Counted from the first letter of the stretch, positions 7,628 to 16,800 are shown. The stretch: DNA of 64,000 nt from CAVSNH01 sp963729275 (GCA_963729275.1 CAVSNH010000004.1:62001-126000); one strand, 5' to 3'. The notes: a model not told the origin generated them from the sequence alone. Made by a program: numbers and translations.

Positions 7628-7660
7628 TGTCGTCCAATCTATCCAAGTCCAGACAGGCGA

Positions 7661-7701
7661 TAGTGGGTCAGTTTGGAGATTCAATTCAAACTGACCCACT
7701 A
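7661..7701. promoter_or_regulatory. Perfect inverted repeat, candidate operator
   Basis: TAGTGGGTCAGTTT (7661-7674) and its exact complement AAACTGACCCACTA (7688-7701) are separated by 13 nt. It sits directly upstream of the TetR-like gene. It could be a regulator site or a transcribed hairpin. Confidence 0.6.
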
Positions 7702-7801
7702 CCGGACAGGCTGGGGCCGAAAGGCTGTTTCTCTCCTGTTATCCGGCATCTCGAACCTTCACTAACGCGGACCGTTGGTGAGCATACGGCCCATTCGCCA
7801 G

Positions 7802-8153
7802 TTACGTCCCTGTCCCCCCGAACGCCAGCTCGGGGTGCGTTATCGAGAGACGAGTGCTTGCTGACCGCGAGCTGTCACACTGCGGCACATGGGGGCGTGG
7901 TGGATAGCCCGAACTAGCCCACGACGCTGAGGGCCTGCCCGTGCCTCTGGTCCCGCCGATTCCTGCGACATCGCCGTGGCGCTTCCTCCCAAAGGTGAGG
8001 TACCCAATTGCCCCGAGCAAGTGCATCAACGATGATGATGATGGCCCACGCCCACTTCGGCAGGTAGTAGACCTCGTCGGCGTGTGAGATATCGACCAAA
8101 CAGAAGACATCCAACGCGAGCGGGACAATAACAATCGGGACGAGCAGGACCAT
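7802..8153 (-). pseudogene. PLDc_N-type small membrane protein, frameshifted
   Basis: Read from ATG 8153 the product is MVLLVPIVIVPLALDVFCLVDI...LPKWAWAIIIIV, the first half of a PLDc_N (cardiolipin-synthase N-terminal-like) two-helix membrane protein. The frame then turns to unrelated residues. Skipping one base near 8027 gives IIIIV-MHLLGAIGYLTFGRKRHGD, exactly the expected second half (LLGAIGYLxFGR). A single inserted base therefore breaks the gene; it could also be an assembly or read error. Past the FGR motif the frame continues to 7802 without recognisable sequence. The intact relatives have no firmly known function. Confidence 0.7.
7834..7876 (+). repeat. Diverged 43-nt direct repeat, copy 1
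   Basis: Ungapped match with 8214-8256 at about 31 of 43 positions; both contain CGTTATCGA. The two copies lie at either end of the broken PLDc_N-type gene. Confidence 0.4.
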
Positions 8154-8213
8154 TGTCCCTCTTTTCGTGTGACCAGTTTTCGAGCTACACCCTGCCCAAA
8201 ATCACCGGCTGTG

Positions 8214-8256
8214 GGTACGTTATCGACGGACGGGTGCTCGCTTGCCGCGGACAGCC
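8214..8256 (+). repeat. Diverged 43-nt direct repeat, copy 2
   Basis: Partner of 7834-7876, starting GGTACGTTATCGACGG. It lies between the start of the broken membrane gene and the 3' end of the VOC gene. Confidence 0.4.
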
Positions 8257-8289
8257 CCGAGTATGTGCTGAACGAGTGGTCGCTACTCA

Positions 8290-8712
8290 CTATCCAACAC
8301 AGAACTCGTTTCCCTCGGGGTCCTGCATCACGGCGAAGTAATCCGTCTCGTCATCATCTGTACGGAGGTGGGTGGCGCCGAGTGTGACCAAGCGATCGAC
8401 CTCCGCTTCTACTAGAGCACGGGTTTCCTCTTTAAACGTTCCGGGCGCCAGACGAACGTCGATATGCACTCGATTCTTCACCTGCTTGCGTTCCGGCACT
8501 CGGTGGAACAACAGAGATGGCCCGCTCCCGTTCAGGTCGACCACCTTGCTCCATTGTTCGTCGGGGTGCGTCGCGAGCTTGCGCGAGAACTCCTTCCAAC
8601 TGGTGTGATCTCCGGGCGGATCTGCAATCCGATAATCGAGCACCTCGGCCCAAAAGTTCGCGAGTCGACCCGGATCTACACAATCGATCGCTAACTGGAT
8701 CTGCCGCCCCAT
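8290..8712 (-). CDS. VOC (glyoxalase-like) family protein
   Basis: 140 residues. It has the paired beta-alpha-beta layout of a single VOC chain: MGRQIQLAIDCVDPGRLANFWAEVLDY at the start, NRVHIDVRL in the middle, and DYFAVMQDPEGNEFCVG at the end, where the final Glu of the PEGNEF motif is the usual metal-site residue. These proteins include glyoxalases, dioxygenases and antibiotic-binding proteins; the substrate cannot be inferred. The gene stands alone. Confidence 0.85.
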   Translation of the reverse strand: MGRQIQLAIDCVDPGRLANFWAEVLDYRIADPPGDHTSWKEFSRKLATHPDEQWSKVVDLNGSGPSLLFHRVPERKQVKNRVHIDVRLAPGTFKEETRALVEAEVDRLVTLGATHLRTDDDETDYFAVMQDPEGNEFCVG

Positions 8713-9073
8713 GGGGCTATCATATGGACCCGCCGGCGACGAACAGCTCTCACACCATCATGAGGGTTGAAGGAGTTCTCGGCACTATCGGGTCGCCGAA
8801 GGTCGTCGGCGTTCGCATCGGCAGTGTCATCTAACAGCGTGAGTCCTCCTTTGTAGGTGGAGCTCGGTGGCGCATCACGAGAATCCACACCGTCGTCTCG
8901 AACAGGCTTGTTGGAACACCGTTGGAGAACCACCGGGCTTCATGTGATCCGAAGGGATCTAGGTACCGACCCTCGAACTTCATGGCCGTCCTCGGTTGTT
9001 CGATAGCCAGAGCCTGAGACACCCAGCATGGGTAACGTACCCAGCACAAGGGCTGTTTCGAGACCGACCTCGA
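8713..9073. other. Spacer with no convincing gene
   Basis: About 360 bp between two divergent genes (VOC on minus, SCO6745-like on plus). Minus-strand frames in it show no family resemblance. It presumably holds both promoters. Confidence 0.4.
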
Positions 9074-9955
9074 ATGGATGGCGACATGGGGATGCAGGAG
9101 GAGCACGCGGCGAGGCTCGTTTGGCAGTACGGCGAGCCGATCCACGCTGTGCTTTTCTTCGCTCCGGAGACTCGTGCGGTAACGGACGGGCTCGGTCTCA
9201 AGGGTGGCTGGATGAGCTACTTCGGCTGCCGGGCTGCACCGCTCGGCACGGTGCCGGCGGCCGTGGTGACGTCAATCTTCTACGGCTTTCACCCACGACG
9301 GGTTGAGCGGGCGATCCCTGACGCTTGGACTCACGCCGAGCCACGACAGCTCATCGACGCCCGACTTTCGGCGATGGACGCCGCGCTTGGACGGCTGCTC
9401 GGAGACGCGGTCGATGGGCCCGACGTTCGGCGAGCAGCGTCACTCGCCTCGGCCGCCGTCCACTCAGCTGACTTCGCGGGCCGACCGCTGGGAGCGGCGA
9501 ACGCCGCTCTCGCCGATCCGGGCGCGCCCCACCTCCAACTCTGGCAAGCCCTCGGTGCGATGCGTGAGTATCGCGGGGACGGCCATGTCACGTGCCTCGT
9601 AGCCGACCAGGTCGACCCGTGCGAGTCGCTCGTCATGCAAGCGGCGACTGGGCGCTCCGAACAAGAGAGCCTCCGTGTCAACCGCGGGTGGTCCGAGGAA
9701 GAGTGGCGAACGGCGGCTATGCATCTTCGAGAGCGGGGATGGCTTGACGACAAGGAGCGTCCCACTCCGGCTGGCACCAAGGCCCGCGATGCCATCGAAG
9801 CCACCACCGATCGATTGGCCGCACCACTGGTGGCCACCCTCGGAGATCGGGTGGTCGAACTCGTCGAGGCAATGCGTCCGCTCGCCGAACGGATCATGAC
9901 AGCTGGCGAGGTGCCGAAGCTCAACAACATGGGCCTGCCATGGCCAAGTGAGTAG
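9074..9955 (+). CDS. SCO6745-like (SalK-type) protein
   Basis: 293 residues from ATG 9074; an internal ATG at 9086 is also possible and neither has a strong ribosome site. The product matches the actinobacterial SCO6745/SalK group by its EPIHAVLFFAPETRAVTDGLGL opening, the YFGCRAAPLGTVPAAVVTSIFYGFHP block and the late segment RGWSEEEWRTAAMHLRERGWL, which looks like a winged helix. The biochemical role of this family is not known to me. No operon partner is visible. Confidence 0.75.
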   Translation: MDGDMGMQEEHAARLVWQYGEPIHAVLFFAPETRAVTDGLGLKGGWMSYFGCRAAPLGTVPAAVVTSIFYGFHPRRVERAIPDAWTHAEPRQLIDARLSAMDAALGRLLGDAVDGPDVRRAASLASAAVHSADFAGRPLGAANAALADPGAPHLQLWQALGAMREYRGDGHVTCLVADQVDPCESLVMQAATGRSEQESLRVNRGWSEEEWRTAAMHLRERGWLDDKERPTPAGTKARDAIEATTDRLAAPLVATLGDRVVELVEAMRPLAERIMTAGEVPKLNNMGLPWPSE

Positions 9956-10351
9956 CGCCGACGGTGGTGCAATCGGAGCGCACACCCGTTCTGCAGCGGC
10001 TCTCCCGCAGCTTCACTGGTAGCCCAATCGGCCACGAGGAGGACATCCGTGGGTCACAGCTGGTCCCCTTCGGCCCATGGTGCCGGCGTTCGCTGGCGCT
10101 CTACGGGCGCTGCGCCCCGGCCAAGGACGCCGACCTCTTCCCGGAGGCACCGGATCGTCATCGGCAGAGGTGCCGGGCCCTTCACCGATTCGGACGAGTT
10201 GTGTTGGAGGCCACGTTAGGCTGATGTGCACTCACATCTATTGTTGCTTCCTCGGGAGATGCAAGCACCGCCGCTAACCTCGGCGCAAGGTGTTCCGTTG
10301 CGAAGAGAGGGGGCATGTAGTCATGAAAGCGACCAAGGGCGGTTCAACCGC
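9956..10351. other. Spacer with no convincing gene
   Basis: About 400 bp. A plus frame at 9964-10224 contains CAPAKDADLFPEAP, faintly like a WhiB segment, but it lacks the cysteine set. I see no other structure. Confidence 0.35.
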
Positions 10352-10750
10352 ATGACCAAGACCAGTTCACCGAAAGGCGAGTCGGGAAGCAAGAAATCCG
10401 ACGATTGGCGCCACGCGACAATCTCCCGCATTCGCACGTTGATCAAGCAGGCCGATCCGAAAGTCGTCGAAGAACGAAAGTGGGTAAAGCCGACCAATCC
10501 AGAGGGAGTTCCGACGTGGTATCACGACGGGATCATTTGCACGGGCGAGATTTACAAGACCCACGTGAAGGTGACCTTCGCTAGGGGTGCCTCCCTGAAG
10601 GATCCCTCGCGCCTGTTCAACTCCAGCCTCGAAGGCAACGTTCGACGAGGTATCGATTTTCATGAGGGGGAGAAAATCGATGAAAAGGCGTTCAAAGCTC
10701 TCATCCGAGAGGCTGTAGCGCTGAACGGCACTTCTGTAACCCGCGAATGA
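10352..10750 (+). CDS. DUF1801-family protein
   Basis: 132 residues from ATG 10352 (MTKTSSPKGESGSKK, a basic flexible tail). The core DWRHATISRIRTLIKQADPKVVEERKWVKP, VPTWYHDGIICTGEIYKTHVKVTFARGASL and NVRRGIDFHEGEKIDEKAFKALIREAV is the DUF1801 (YdhG-like) fold seen in many actinobacteria. The molecular function of the family is not established. It is a solitary gene with no visible operon. The longer open frame upstream has no conserved sequence, so the shorter start is preferred. Confidence 0.8.
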   Translation: MTKTSSPKGESGSKKSDDWRHATISRIRTLIKQADPKVVEERKWVKPTNPEGVPTWYHDGIICTGEIYKTHVKVTFARGASLKDPSRLFNSSLEGNVRRGIDFHEGEKIDEKAFKALIREAVALNGTSVTRE

Positions 10751-10996
10751 ATCGAAGCTGAGGGCAGCGAGGGCCGCGACTACGGCAGCGACCTGCACCC
10801 GCTTGGGAGTTGACCCGCTCTCGACAATCCGGGGCAGGCCACGAGCTTCGAGGCGGCACCGCGCTTCCGACTTGGCCACTCGCAATAGTACCAAACGCGG
10901 CGGCGCCGAATCCCTGGGAGGATGCCGTGGGGTGGAGTAGTAACGGAGCTCGCGGGTCGCGCTCCGATTGCCGGCGGAAAGAAGTGTCGTGAGAAC

Positions 10997-11779
10997 ATGA
11001 GCGAGGATCCGGTACTTGGGAGCATCGCGACCACGGGACAGGATGTCGGGGCTGTCCTTCGATCGGCCCCAGATCTAGTGGCGAAAGTGCCAAATCTGAC
11101 CTGGAACGTCGGAGAGGTGGGGGCACACCTTGTGTCGATCCTGCGGGCCTATAAGTCGGCTGCGGAAGGTGGGCCCCCGATCGGTCCAGATCTGCGCACC
11201 ACTGCGTCCAACAATGCACGGCTGCTGGCCACGGCCACCGAAGAGACCTCGGCGGCTCTGGCCGACGCGCTCGACGACGCCGTCGCCGGCTTCGTGTCGG
11301 CGAATGCTGTCCTGGAGAGGGACGTTCAGGTGCCCTGGTACGGCGAGACGACGATCACCGCGTGCACGGCGGGCGGGCTGTTGCTCGGCGAGCTGCTGGC
11401 GCACGGCTACGACCTCAAAAGCGCCGTAGGCCAGAACCCCGACCTCGACACCGATGTCGCCCGCCTCGCCGTCGGGGCCTACGCCCCGGTGCTGGCGCTT
11501 ATGGTGGACCAAGACAAAGCACGGGGGCTGACCGTGACCTACGAGTTCCGAAAAGCCGCAATCATGCCCTTCTTCCTCGTCATCGAGGACGGGGCTGCGT
11601 CGACCGCGGCCGAGCCGACCTCCAGGGGAGTGGACTGCCGGATTTTGTTTGATCCGGTCGCCTTCGTGTTGACGGGGCGCATCCCAACCTGGAAGTCAGT
11701 GTTCACCGGTCGGGTTCGTGCATCAGGCCGCCGCCCTTGGCTGGCGAGCCGCCTGCAGCGCCTGCTCATCTCGGTCTAG
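10997..11779 (+). CDS. Mycothiol-dependent maleylpyruvate isomerase-fold protein
   Basis: 260 residues from ATG 10997 (MSEDPVLGS). The N-terminal part is a DinB-like four-helix bundle (LTWNVGEVGAHLVSIL with the metal-site His; later VPWYGETTITACTAGGLLLGELLAHGYDL with the second His). The C-terminal part ends DPVAFVLTGRIPTWKSVFTGRVRASGRRPWLASRL, the SCP2-like end found in this actinobacterial group. Members use mycothiol as a thiol cofactor, but their substrates are mostly unknown. Two other members of the same fold are at 45120-45950 and 57315-58073. Confidence 0.8.
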   Translation: MSEDPVLGSIATTGQDVGAVLRSAPDLVAKVPNLTWNVGEVGAHLVSILRAYKSAAEGGPPIGPDLRTTASNNARLLATATEETSAALADALDDAVAGFVSANAVLERDVQVPWYGETTITACTAGGLLLGELLAHGYDLKSAVGQNPDLDTDVARLAVGAYAPVLALMVDQDKARGLTVTYEFRKAAIMPFFLVIEDGAASTAAEPTSRGVDCRILFDPVAFVLTGRIPTWKSVFTGRVRASGRRPWLASRLQRLLISV

Positions 11780-11833
11780 AGACACCTGTCGGCGGATGCG
11801 GACGGAGATCCCACTGACCGCTGTCTGGGAGGC

Positions 11834-12463
11834 TCATTGCTGTTCAGCATCCATTCTCAGTTCGCTTTGGGCCTCGGTCGTGGTGTTGATGTATGGAAAA
11901 GACTGGTCGGGAACATCGAGGTGGAGTGCCCTGCAGATCGGATCCCAGCCCTCCTCGGGCCGCCATTCCAAGAAGCGCTCCTTTGGCACAGTCGCTCTGA
12001 CGTGCTCGTTATGGGCAAGATACGCCGACTTGGCTGACGCTTCGTTCTGCCATTCTGGAGTGAAGTGCGTCATCATTCCCCGACCCATTCGAGTCCAACC
12101 GTCGTCCGGAGCGTCTGGAGCGAAATATGTTGCGAGCGCAGGAAAGATGGTCGCGGACGCGCTCCTCCACCAGACGTCGGGATCTCGCACCGACAAAAGA
12201 ATCAGTGCATCGGGGAAAGCTTTACTGATCTCAGACCAGAACGGAGCAGCGGGCCAGTCCACTGTCGCTCTGTACCCGTCGAAGAAGCTATCCCATGCCG
12301 GCAACCGCCCTTCATAGGCATCGCCCCATGCGTCAGGGTCAGCGGTTCGTTCTCTGACTTCCAACATGTGGTAGCAGGGTCCACCCAGAAGTTGTTCGAG
12401 CGCCTGCTTCAACGACGTGGTCCCTGTCCTGCCGAGACCAGCGCCGATCACCCGAAGGGCCAT
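11834..12463 (-). CDS. Sulfotransferase-family protein
   Basis: 209 residues from ATG 12463 (MALRVIGAGLGRTGTTSLKQAL). The GxGRTGTTSL loop is the 5'-phosphosulfate-binding P-loop-like motif of sulfotransferases. LILLSVRDPDVWWRSASATI is the typical 3'-phosphate-binding Arg/Ser segment. It belongs to the short bacterial 'sulfotransferase family' group that is common in actinobacteria and metazoans; the acceptor is unknown. The longer in-frame extension upstream lacks conserved residues. It is convergent with the isomerase-fold gene at 10997. Confidence 0.85.
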   Translation of the reverse strand: MALRVIGAGLGRTGTTSLKQALEQLLGGPCYHMLEVRERTADPDAWGDAYEGRLPAWDSFFDGYRATVDWPAAPFWSEISKAFPDALILLSVRDPDVWWRSASATIFPALATYFAPDAPDDGWTRMGRGMMTHFTPEWQNEASAKSAYLAHNEHVRATVPKERFLEWRPEEGWDPICRALHLDVPDQSFPYINTTTEAQSELRMDAEQQ

Positions 12464-12929
12464 ATCCCCGTCCTCTCTGTGAGCTTTGGGTCGCTCAACG
12501 GTATCGGTTTGCTGCCGTAGGGCCCCCGACCGGCTGTCCCACCCACCTAGAGCAATCGGGCAGTGCCAAGAGGTCGCGACGAGCCATAACGTCCAGGTAA
12601 AGAGGATGTTTGTCTCGTCATTTGTAGTGGCTACCGGACTGGTGGTCACGGGCAAATGACCGCGCTGGCTGGCCGAACCGGGGCGGCCCAGATCCGGACG
12701 GATTCGACGACTCGAGGCACCGAGTGGCGCATTGTCGGTGGGATACCAACCGGAGCGAATGAGAGCGAGTGGGCGGTCCCGTGGTCACTCGTCTCGTCGA
12801 CTGCCTACGTACGAGCGCGTCGACGTTGCTGTGGCTAACATTCGGCGCGGCTCTCTGCGCCGGTTGCGGCTCGAAGCGCCGCCCGCGAGTTGTGAGCCCA
12901 GAGACGTCGAAGAAGGGGGAAGGATCACA
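12464..12929. other. Spacer between divergent genes
   Basis: About 465 bp between the sulfotransferase (minus) and the exported protein (plus). No frame in it looks like a gene, and I see no RNA motif. Confidence 0.4.
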
Positions 12930-13574
12930 GTGAGACGACGGATAACGGCGGCCATTTCTGCCGCGCTGATCGCAAGCGGCTTTACGGTTGTTCTCTTTGT
13001 AACTCCGGCCTATGCAGGCGTCCCCGCGACCGGGGTCATCACCTGCAACATGGTCACTTCTTCGACTTCTGTTGGAACAGTGACTCGTGGGCTCAGCTCG
13101 ACTGGCACCGCCGCCAGTGTCAAAGTCAAGTTCACGGCCTCATTCACGTGTGCTACTCCCCAAGCAGTCACCTCTCCTTCGGGCGTCGTCGTGACAGGCG
13201 GAACTCTGAAAGGAACAGTCAAATACGTTGCCGCTTCCACTGCACAGCCGGCGAACACGTGCACGGACTTCAACGGCGTCGATCTCCTGAGCCTTGGTGG
13301 GGTCGTCATCAAATGGACCCAAACACCGGTTAGGCCACATATCAGTCCGACGGCAATCAAGTACGTCAACGTCGGCGCGGGAACCGTGTCCGGCGGGGTG
13401 ATCACTCTGGCGGGAACACCTAGTCAAGCGATCAAGGGGCCTGGTTCGTTTGGTACGCCCAATCCACCGAACACGGTGCAGCTGGTCACGAATCTGCCTC
13501 CCGTGTCGTCGTGCCCGGTTGCGACTCCTCCACACACACCGTTCGTCATCACCGGCGGGACCATCACCGTCTGA
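12930..13574 (+). CDS. Exported protein of unknown function
   Basis: 214 residues. The GTG at 12930 follows GAAGGGGGAAGG with good spacing and starts VRRRITAAISAALIASGFTVVLFVTPAYA, a clear Sec signal peptide with cleavage after AYA. The mature part is Thr/Val/Gly-rich with alternating beta pattern and several cysteines (ITCNM, FTCAT, NTCTDF, SSCPV), suggesting a disulfide-bonded beta-sandwich. I recognise no family. The gene is alone. Confidence 0.75.
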   Translation: MRRRITAAISAALIASGFTVVLFVTPAYAGVPATGVITCNMVTSSTSVGTVTRGLSSTGTAASVKVKFTASFTCATPQAVTSPSGVVVTGGTLKGTVKYVAASTAQPANTCTDFNGVDLLSLGGVVIKWTQTPVRPHISPTAIKYVNVGAGTVSGGVITLAGTPSQAIKGPGSFGTPNPPNTVQLVTNLPPVSSCPVATPPHTPFVITGGTITV

Positions 13575-13799
13575 GACGAGGGCGACTGGCGGCCCGCCCA
13601 AGTAAGCGCGCTACTGGATGCCAGGACCAGCGTTGAACGAACCCGGAATCATTCAGCGACCCTCCGATTGTTTTGTCCAATCAGTTGAGTGCGAGACGTC
13701 CAGGTCGGCCTTGCTTCGTCGAACCACCGAGCGGGGTCATCAAGAGGCCAAAGTGGTTCACTCACCCGGGATAGGTGCCAGCCTGGCAGAATGCTGCCG

Positions 13800-14105
13800 A
13801 TGAGCGCGGCGGAACTCCGATTCGAAGTCACCGACGCCATCAAAAACAATTTTTCGTTCAGGACCTATTTCCGAAACATGTTTCGACCGAAGTTCGGTGG
13901 GGGTTTCGCCCCCTACTCCTCCGGAAGGGGGCCGGCGGTCCTGGCTAAAAACCCGCGCGGAGAGGAGTGTGTCATTGAGGTGACCAAAACGATGGGGGAA
14001 GCTCAGCAACGAGCAGCAACCATCGAAGAGGACTACCGCATGCTCTCCACGCAGGACTGGTGCTCGAAATACAACGTCCCAACCTCGTTCGTCTCTGGCG
14101 AGTAG
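13800..14105 (+). CDS. Hypothetical protein
   Basis: 101 residues from ATG 13800 (MSAAELRFEVTDAIKNNFSFRTYFRNMFRPKFGG). It has a plausible alpha/beta composition with a central GRGPAVLAKNPRGEECVIEVTKTMGEAQQRAATIEEDYRML. No family is recognised. Codon use is less GC-biased than that of its neighbours, with runs such as AAAAACAATTTTTC, so it may be a recent arrival. There is no strong ribosome site. Confidence 0.5.
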   Translation: MSAAELRFEVTDAIKNNFSFRTYFRNMFRPKFGGGFAPYSSGRGPAVLAKNPRGEECVIEVTKTMGEAQQRAATIEEDYRMLSTQDWCSKYNVPTSFVSGE

Positions 14106-14215
14106 CCCACCCGTGATGCCTAGTTGTGCGTCGCGCATTCAGTGACGCGATCGAGGGTGGCTCGTCCGCCTTTGACCTTGGCGATAAGTGGCAGGGCCCT
14201 TGCGCCGGACCAGCG

Positions 14216-15100
14216 TCACTTCCCGCGCCGCGCGTGCGGTGCTGGTCGAATAAGCAGCCGATCGATAGAAGTCTGAACGAAGCCGGCGCCGAGGTAGAGG
14301 TTGCGGGCGGCGCCAGTCTCGAAGCCTACTTTCAGGCGGCGCGCGCCTTTGTGTGCGAGCCGATCGAGGCCGTGCGTCAGCAACATGCGAGCGAGGCCGC
14401 GACGCTGGTATTCGTCCTCGACGCGCATCGGTTCGAGGAGTCCGACGAGCGTCGTGTGATCGAACCAGAACAACGCGTAGCCAGCGACCCTGCCCTCCGC
14501 GTCTTCAACCGCCAGATCGAGCGTCGGATCGTACAGCGAGCACTGTCGCAGCCGCGGCTCGACTCGTTCACCGTTGCGAGCGATCATCGGGTGCGGACGA
14601 TCCGCGCCTGTCACGCGATCGACGATCGCGAACCCATCGACCTGCTCGGTTGGCGGGCGCCGGTCGGCGTCCATCCATGCGGTGCCCGACAACTCGTCGC
14701 TCATCGCGAATCCACTCTGGATGGCAAGGCTCGCCAGCGCTGCGTCATCCTCCCACACGAGCACTTGGAGTGCCTCGTCCCGATGCCCGGCCATGACTTC
14801 CAACGTCGCAGCCCAGACGTCTTCCTCGTCGACGATCGACGGCACGGCGAACACGTCTGCCTGCCAGGTGTCGCTCCAGGCCGTTAACCCTGCAGCCGCC
14901 ACCGGGCCGACCTCGTCGAACCAGACCGGGAGCGCCAGCTCGTCGGTCGCCCGCGGGCGCTGCCACCACCACTGCACGTCGGCGGCCTCCCACATGCCGC
15001 CGAGCGGATCAGCCAAGCGAGCGCGCTGCAGGAGTGTGGTCGTCGCGTTCAGCCGCCGGAGACCCCGCCGCAGCTCGCGTCGCACGACCACGTTGGTCAA
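14216..15100 (-). CDS. GNAT N-acetyltransferase (two-domain layout)
   Basis: 294 residues. The C-terminal half has the acetyl-CoA site: MRVEDEYQRRGLARMLLTHGLDRLAHKGARRLKVGFETGAARNLYLGAGF, with the Q/RxxGxA signature and the terminal N-x-YLGAGF segment. The N-terminal half is a diverged or degenerate GNAT-like domain. The substrate is unknown. It is a single gene, convergent with the small protein at 13800. Confidence 0.8.
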   Translation of the reverse strand: MTNVVVRRELRRGLRRLNATTTLLQRARLADPLGGMWEAADVQWWWQRPRATDELALPVWFDEVGPVAAAGLTAWSDTWQADVFAVPSIVDEEDVWAATLEVMAGHRDEALQVLVWEDDAALASLAIQSGFAMSDELSGTAWMDADRRPPTEQVDGFAIVDRVTGADRPHPMIARNGERVEPRLRQCSLYDPTLDLAVEDAEGRVAGYALFWFDHTTLVGLLEPMRVEDEYQRRGLARMLLTHGLDRLAHKGARRLKVGFETGAARNLYLGAGFVQTSIDRLLIRPAPHARRGK

Positions 15101-15450
15101 GGGTATTGGCCGGACGGCTGAACGCGAGATTCCGGATCATCGGACTCCGCAGCGTCGGAAAGACGACGAGATGGAGGAATCGAGTCGTGGGACTCTCTCT
15201 CTGGGGCATCGCCAGGACCCAAGAGGTACGCGTCGGACGCTCCCGTCCAGATCATGGATCGCCATCAAGGCGCCCATGAGGGCATCCCAGCGACCCTGGC
15301 CTCAATCAAGCGTTCGGCTCAGTCGGATGGGACAGCAGAATCAAACCGATACGACCTCATCCTGGCCTCGGGCGGCGCCCCCCGAGGCGACTGGCCGGAG
15401 CCCGGCCTGGATGAGCCGTCGTCGTCGTTTCGTTAGAGCTCAGACAAGTT
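15101..15450. other. Spacer with no convincing gene
   Basis: About 350 bp between the GNAT gene and the LLM oxidoreductase. The frames look non-coding and no hairpin or repeat stands out. Confidence 0.35.
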
Positions 15451-16281
15451 TTAGAGCTCACGCAAGGCGGTAGCCAGCGGCTCGAGCACGGCGGGGTCCA
15501 GGGGCGGTGGGAGGTAGACAATGGCCAGCTCGGCGCCGACCTCTGCCAGTGCAGCGGCCTGCTCGGCGGCGGCCTTCGCGTCCCCGGCGAATCGGACGTG
15601 GCTGGAGAGGAGAATCTCCGTGGGGTCGCGGCCAAGGTCCTCGCAGTGCTGATGCAGGATGTCGCGCTTGCGGGAGAACTCCTCCGGCGTGCCACCCACG
15701 AAGTTCCAGTGCTGAGCGAACCGGGCTGCAGTGCGGAGTGTCCTCCTCTCGCCACTCCCACCGACGCAGATCGGCGGGTGGGGGCGCTGAACCGGCTTGG
15801 GCTCGTTGCGGGCATCGCTGAGCTGGTAGTACCGGCCCCTGAATGTCGTCGTCTCCTGTGTGAGGAGTCCGACGATCACCTCGCAGGCTTCCTCGAACCG
15901 GTCACTGCGCTGGCCCGGCGTGCCCAACTCGATCCCGTAAGCCCCCGACTCCTCCTCGTTCCACCCGGCCCCGATACCAAGCTCCAGCCGGCCCCCGGAC
16001 ACGATGTCGAGGGTTGTCGCCATGTTGGCCAGGATCGCCGGATGGCGATAGTGGATGCCGGTCACCAGAGTTCCCATGCGCAGGCGGGTCGTCGCCTGGG
16101 CCAGCGCCGTGAGAGTTATCCAGCCCTCCATGCAAGGGCCGGTGCTGTCGGAAAAGATCGGATAGAAGTGGTCGAAGGTCCAGCCCGACTCGAACAGCTC
16201 GATGTCGTCGGCCACCTTCCACACGGCAAGCATGTCGGTCCAGGTCGTATTCTGCGGCGAGGTCTTGAAAGCGAAGCGCAT
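15451..16281 (-). CDS. LLM-class flavin/F420-dependent oxidoreductase
   Basis: 276 residues; luciferase-like TIM barrel. Signature elements are the N-terminal FAFKTSPQNTTWTDMLAVWKVADDIELFESGWTFDHFYPI, then TTRLRMGTLVTGIHYRHPAILANMATTLDIVSGGRLELGIGAGW, and HPPICVGGSGERRTLRTAARFAQHWNF near the cofactor phosphate site. In actinobacteria this subgroup generally uses F420, but FMN cannot be excluded. The substrate is unknown. A related protein is at 20217-21197. Confidence 0.88.
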   Translation of the reverse strand: MRFAFKTSPQNTTWTDMLAVWKVADDIELFESGWTFDHFYPIFSDSTGPCMEGWITLTALAQATTRLRMGTLVTGIHYRHPAILANMATTLDIVSGGRLELGIGAGWNEEESGAYGIELGTPGQRSDRFEEACEVIVGLLTQETTTFRGRYYQLSDARNEPKPVQRPHPPICVGGSGERRTLRTAARFAQHWNFVGGTPEEFSRKRDILHQHCEDLGRDPTEILLSSHVRFAGDAKAAAEQAAALAEVGAELAIVYLPPPLDPAVLEPLATALREL

Positions 16282-16434
16282 AGGCGTACGCTACGTCTGG
16301 CCGGCTGGCGACCGTGCAGACTTCTGTCCTCAGGCTACGAGAGCAGGTCGGGCACCCCGGAAGTGCCAGTTTTGTTCACCTTCCCGGACCGGGCAGACCA
16401 GCAGCAATCGGCGTCATGCCCTCGTTGTTCGGCA

Positions 16435-16800
16435 TCACCTCTCGAGTATCTCGATGAACCACCCGGGGCTGGCCAACTTTGCCCCCAGCGCCTCGGCTCG
16501 CTGGCGCAGCGCACGATCTGCGGACACCAGTGTTACTTGACTGGTGGCGTCCGCAGCCACAGCTATGAGCATGTCGTCACCACTGCCCGGTGCATGGAGA
16601 ACTCTCACGCCGTCGGCGATCCCCTCCTCTACGCCGCTGCGAGCAGCACCTTCGAGGACAACGACAACGGGTTCGGCGAGCCGATCCGCTTCCGCCGCAG
16701 CACGAACTCGTTCGACGAACGCTCGGGCCGCTGCGGGTCGATCGCGCCACCACCCCGTCGGCCGAGACCCGACCACGTTGGCCGCATCGATGAGGAGCAC
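16435..16800 (-). CDS. NYN/PIN-like domain protein
   Basis: 121 residues forming a minimal PIN-like nuclease-fold domain. The acidic site residues look complete: MLLIDAANVVGS (Asp5), VVVVLEGAARSG, APGSGDDMLIAVAAD (Asp-Asp) and TLVSADRALRQRAEALGA (Asp). Such proteins are NYN or YacP-like RNases; the target is unknown. There is no antitoxin-like partner next to it. The ATG at 16800 gives the full domain. Confidence 0.75.
   Translation of the reverse strand: MLLIDAANVVGSRPTGWWRDRPAAARAFVERVRAAAEADRLAEPVVVVLEGAARSGVEEGIADGVRVLHAPGSGDDMLIAVAADATSQVTLVSADRALRQRAEALGAKLASPGWFIEILER

Noticed and set aside
9964..10224. Plus frame with CAPAKDADLFPEAP, slightly like WhiB
   Set aside because: The four-cysteine cluster and the G-x-W turn of WhiB proteins are missing, and there is no ribosome site.
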